This document shows, piece after piece, positions 59,638-64,000 of a stretch of DNA of 64,000 nt (positions are counted from its first letter, which is position 1; every line of letters starts with the position of its first letter). The translations under genes and the position numbers were made by a program. Under the pieces are notes generated by a model, which saw only the letters and a list, made by a program, of their open reading frames with translations, searched no databases and was not told the origin of the DNA. The stretch comes from Apostichopus japonicus (lineage: Eukaryota > Echinodermata > Holothuroidea > Aspidochirotida > Stichopodidae): the NCBI RefSeq assembly GCF_037975245.1, contig NC_092571.1, positions 20,941,917-21,005,916 of the forward strand, read 5' to 3'.

Positions 59638-60620
59638 TAATTTTAATCTCATCATTGCCACGTCCTGTCTATGTGCGATTGCAACGTACCTGAATCGGCC
59701 TGTTTGCATATGCATCCAAATCTCTCCAGGCGTGAAACTCTTGAACAGGAACCATATAGCTAGTTTGTTGTAGTTGTGTTACAGGGGCTGATGGTTTTTT
59801 GATAAAAAACGAAGGGGAAACCATCCCCCCCCCCCCCTTGAAGAAACATCAGTATGTGCCCTCGACCGATGTGACCTACATACATAGACTACTACTTTTC
59901 CAAAAAAGAGTCTGGGATTAAGTTCATTCTTGTTATTAACTGTTGATGTTGAATACCAATTAACTTCGTAAGTTCCTACCAATTTTTTTTTCAAAAAGAA
60001 AGTTTGTAGTTTAAGTAAATTTTGTGGTAAGGGAAAGAACACTCACTGCAACCAGCTAAATTTATTGCAGAGATGTGGTGAAGATGAATGTGTGACTGGA
60101 AACCAATATTTCCTGCATTTATCTCGACTCAATATTTGTACTAAACGTTATCATTTGATAGGGGAGAAGTCTTGAAGAAACAGTTGGACAGCAATGTTTT
60201 CTTTTCAAGAACAAATTGTTGGAATCCCTGTAAAATTTCTTAGATGTTCTATATGGCTCTCAAGTCTCAAAATGCTATATCTGAAATACTGACTTAAGCA
60301 GACTTTGGGGTTTTGATCACCAACTATTGAAAAATCGACCCAGCTCCAAGCAACCTTCACCAAATCGAAACAAGCATTACTCAAAATAATGGTGAAAAAA
60401 TAGTCATAGTTTTACAAACCTTCGTAGGGTTTGTTTTATACCAAAGGAATGTTAAAGCCTCATTTTGCATTCTATTTTAAGCACAAAGTTACCGATACTT
60501 AGCACGACAGCCCAAGTCATCTTTTGCACTGCAGACAGGTTTCCAGCAATAACACTATTATAATGAGTACATCACCCTGCTGATTAAATCTTCTTTGTAA
60601 AGAATTAACATATGTTACGT

Positions 60621-60880
60621 CAGGCGCGTAGCCAGGAATTTGCAAAGGGAGGGGCGAACCTTTGGCAAATTATCAGACCGTAGATTCTGCATTGAAAACT
60701 ATCTAAGCGTAGCGCTACCATTAGTTGGGGCTATGCGTACAAGAAACTTTTGGCTGAAAATGCCTCCCAGATCGCTGGCAATGCCTTGTAAGTTGCATCA
60801 AGCTTGAAATTACTAGCGATATCATAAAAACATACAAAAATATGCTCAAGGGGGGGCTATCGCCCCCTTCGCCCCCCCTG
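60621..60880. mobile_element. Small hAT-like MITE, 260 bp
   Basis: Near-identical 8-bp repeats TGTTACGT (60613-60620) and TTTTACGT (60881-60888) flank a segment that starts CAGGCGCGTAGCCAGG and ends CGCCCCCCCTG. The termini pair only partly. The gcgtagccagg...gccccc arrangement is common in invertebrate MITEs. No coding sequence. Confidence 0.6.
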
Positions 60881-61033
60881 TTTTACGTTAGGGTGTATGC
60901 ACCTGAAGGCTGTTAGGTTTTGGAACTACCACTTGTACACACTGCGACCTTTTACTGTTTAATATCTACGTCACTGCAGTTTGCAACAGATCAAGCCCCA
61001 AGATGGATATGCACAGAAACTCTACAATTTATA

Positions 61034-61039
61034 AATAAA
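61034..61039 (+). promoter_or_regulatory. Candidate polyadenylation signal of the RRM-like gene
   Basis: This is an AATAAA hexamer about 1.4 kb after the stop at 59637. An ATTAAA near 60584 is an alternative. The 260-bp MITE at 60621 would then lie inside the 3' UTR. Confidence 0.3.
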
Positions 61040-62187
61040 ACAAGATTCTTTGATATATTCCACTTAAAAAGTACCAAAGTTTCAAAAAACTATTTAAAAA
61101 AAAAAAAAAATTTGCTTTATAAACTGCATTGTTTTGGGAATTTAATTTACTGTTGATCATTATGAAATATTTAACCAATATATAAGCAGTTATTTTGTTT
61201 TATAGGTCATTAGTATTGCCCTCAAATAGGCTAGAAGATCAGACAATGTTCACCCATGATCTCATTTCAACAAGCATTTTACTGCCACCACAAATGTTGT
61301 TATCTACATCGAGACGCTTTTTAATAGCATGCTAGATTCTGGGGTGAATACCGAAGACCTTCAAGATAGTTCTGTTGCTGATATTTTATTAAAATATTAT
61401 AGCTATGAGCAAGAGCTTTAACAATGTATATCCTTTAACATTCTTTGTTTTATTTTGTTTCTTTAATTTGTAACTGTGTCAGAAATATTCATTATCTTAA
61501 TACTCAAAACAACTGAGCATCGAAGGATGTAATGCGACCTTTGTTCTTGACAAATTTTTTAAAAACACATTTTAAAGATGTTATTATATGAGAAAAATTT
61601 ATGTTTTCTTGTGATACTTTTTGTGCTCCTAAGATGCTGACTTTACTATTCCAAATTACTAAGCTTTAGTGGATATACATTTTAACATAATCTTATCTGT
61701 TTAATGAAGGAAATTAGGCAGGATGGAGACCACAAACTATAAGTGACATATTGGTGATAATCTGAAGGGGTTGGGGGGGAGGGGTTGGGCAGGTGAGAGG
61801 TTATGCACTTGATTTTAATCGAGTTTTTATTCAGAAATTAGATACAAGACCACTCAAGCAGGTCCTATGCTTTACTTGGCCCTCCTACTCTAAAAGTGGA
61901 GACAACCTTTTTGCCACGTAGCTCTACCCTCCAATCCATTGCCCTCGCAGAAAGCCTAAGTGACATGTCTTTGGAATATCTCATCTGCCCAGGGCTCCTT
62001 TTGACAAATTAATGGTGTCCATAACACAGAAACAAGCATATGGTCAACATGGGTGGGTATTCAGTAAATGAAAATCATATCTGAGAATCCCACAACACTT
62101 CAGGCATCCGTTACAAACATAGCCAACATTCCAAGGATGCAATGACTTAACAAAATAAGTGATAGACTAGAGATGATGCAGACAAAA

Positions 62188-62417
62188 TTAAATTAGTATT
62201 TCTTGCAATGTCTCTCTGGTTGACAACTTTCTAGACTGCAGGTCCTCAAATCCCTCAGAAAATTGGCCAGGTTGATACTGAAGACAGGAACGTTTATGTT
62301 TATAGGGCTGACTGTCTTTACCTAAATGCACACTAGGAAGAGGGGCTGGTTGAAACCAGGTCTGATAAGAGGGGTTAAGGTACTGGGGCCCCAAGGGGGA
62401 AAATGGGATGGATAATG
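62188..62417 (-). CDS. Weak candidate: terminal exon of a minus-strand gene
   Basis: On the minus strand, after a pyrimidine-rich stretch ending ATGAAAATGAG, a frame reads PFSPLGPQYLNPSYQTW, then FQPAPLPSVHLGK and QPGQFSEGFEDLQSRKL, ending TLQEILI with a stop at 62188-62190. The Gln/Pro/Ser-rich composition is more protein-like than nearby frames. No family is recognised and no partner exon was seen. Confidence 0.2.
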
Positions 62418-64000
62418 TAACTCATTTTCATAAGATAAGTAAAAATGAAGAGTGCCAAAAGGACGCCCAGTGATACTGTCCCAAAGTCAGACCTTAAAAA
62501 TCCCCAGAAAGAGGAGGGGGGGGGGGGGGGGGAACTCCTCAACTCAGATTCCTTCCTAAGGCTGTACTAATGTGTCTGTTACAAAAATATTGCAACCATG
62601 CATTTTCTTTCTAGGACTGACAGGGCCAACCCATTGCATTGTCAAATTGACCCGTTCTGAGCAACAGTCCCATAGGACATCACCATTCTGGTAAATGAGT
62701 AAAGCCACCATTGTCAACTGACCCAGTTTTCAGTCCTTGCCTCAATACATGAAACATTTGGTCATGCAACCATCAGCTTATTAAAGTGCATCTAGTTTTG
62801 TGTTACAACTCTGGAAGAACAGGTAATAAATTAAATCATAACAATCTATAACAATCCCAGGGGAAGAAACAGGAAAGGAGAAAAAACATATAGGATAAGA
62901 TAAGGAAACTGCATAGTACAGTCTATAAAGTTTCATTATCACACCCATGGGAAGAATATGTGGGTGTCTCTCTTTGAGTGAGAGTCTGCTCTAAATGACA
63001 AACACATCCTTGCTAAGTGGATAACATTGCCATAACTGTCAAGAACACAGTGAGCTTTGATAATGTCCATGACAACCATATGAAAATATGAACAAGATAT
63101 ATGTCAGTATAGCAATTAAATTCAAGATGAGGCAAAGCCCAAAAATTGTTCCCACGTAGGCGGCTGGGAGGTGTGTTGTGGTTAGTTCTGGATGTCTAGC
63201 TATTTTCCGAGAAATTGGTACTTAAGTACAATTAAATTTGTGGTATATCACCCTTAAGATAGTTCCCAAGGGGCAGTGTGTGTTGCTATGGAGGGGGGGG
63301 GGTTAGAACGGGGGGGGGGACCGCTAGTAATGTTAGATTGGGATTCAGAAGCTTTGATTTATATCTGGGTTCTGTAAAAACCAGCTGTCAAAAAAGACAG
63401 ATACCTTTTCTGGAATTCTTGTTCCCTTAAGAAAGGCTTATTAGTAACATACCAATGGCAGTCAACGAAGCAGTTTACAACCACAAACGATAGCCACAAA
63501 TCATTTCTTATCATGTTTAATAGTAGTTTAATAATCAGCTTGTAAAAGTTATGTTAGAAGAAATGAGAACATACAAAATTTACTTTTGATAATTTATCCA
63601 CTTGGTTTTGTTCTTGTCGAGATACTGCATTGATTGGCTCAAAAATAAATTGTTACCATTACTATTAACTAGTGTAGTACCGTTTCTGTGTGCGGCATGC
63701 TTACAGAAAGAGTTCCTTTAATATCTACCCAATACAGATGATTATTGATATCTTCCCCCTTTGGACCCAGTATCTCATAGACCTTGCTTGCATCTAAAAC
63801 CAACCCCCCCCCCCAATGTCCAAGCCCTTGCACCTCACCCCCGCCCCTTTAAAATATATATACATGACTGGTTTTGTATTCTAACCATAAAGCATTTACG
63901 TATCAAATGGAATATACGTTTATGTCATGTCTTGATATGAAGGAGAAGTTGACTTACAGAGGGCCAACTGACTTACAGGTGACAATTTGTGGCCCTCTAG

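Larger units (their letters stand above)
59638..64000. other. 3' region of the RRM-like gene and unassigned DNA
   Basis: It contains the 3' UTR of the RRM-like gene of unknown length, one hAT-like MITE (60621-60880), poly-G and poly-C tracts (59825-59838, 62517-62532, 63293-63319, 63805-63814) and one weak minus-strand exon candidate (62188-62417). I see no other gene. Confidence 0.55.

Overview
This is a eukaryotic, intron-rich, AT-rich window. Every protein-coding gene I can support is split by GT-AG introns, and most of the DNA is intron, transposon remnant, minisatellite or microsatellite. Penelope-like, L2-like and CR1-like retroelement remnants, tRNA-derived SINEs and several small hAT-type DNA transposons, together with the protein families, point to a marine invertebrate. 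An echinoderm, perhaps a holothurian, is my best guess, but I cannot prove the species from the sequence.

Three genes are clear. (1) 1461-13402, plus strand: the last ten exons of a White-type ABCG half-transporter. They run from Walker A through the signature, Walker B and H-loop motifs and six membrane segments to a stop codon. The N-terminal exons lie left of the window. All ten exons join in frame (614 residues visible). (2) 24285-34587, minus strand: a C2H2 zinc-finger transcription factor of the rotund/squeeze/ZNF362/ZNF384 type. Three coding exons give 457 aa, with an AT-hook-like patch and six fingers in the last exon. The exon holding the start codon has a splice acceptor inside its 5' UTR, so at least one non-coding exon lies further upstream. 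(3) 52848-59637, plus strand: a five-exon gene for a 458-aa protein. It has a long lysine-rich, low-complexity N-terminus and two RRM-like folds at the C-terminus. I do not recognise its family.

Layout: 1-1460 intron of the ABCG gene with a 164-bp tandem repeat; 1461-13402 ABCG; 13403-24284 intergenic or 3'-UTR DNA with a SINE, a 112-bp-period satellite and two weak exon candidates on the minus strand; 24285-34587 zinc-finger gene, whose 8.3-kb intron contains a 48-bp minisatellite, a 2.5-kb transposon-like element and a 15-bp minisatellite; 34588-52847 upstream of the zinc-finger gene, with a hAT element, several satellites, two LINE remnants, a small hAT MITE, a CpG-richer patch near 49.3-49.7 kb and an array of AGGTCA-rich repeats; 52848-59637 RRM-like gene with a 40-bp minisatellite and a hAT MITE in its introns; 59638-64000 its 3' region, another small hAT-like MITE and otherwise unassigned DNA.

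The three genes have no obvious shared pathway. I see no convincing new multi-gene system. The most noteworthy signals are in the mobile DNA: a 2544-bp inverted-repeat element carrying eight exact copies of a 15-mer, a SINE and an L2-like LINE that share a 3' tail, and hAT elements with intact 8-bp target-site duplications.
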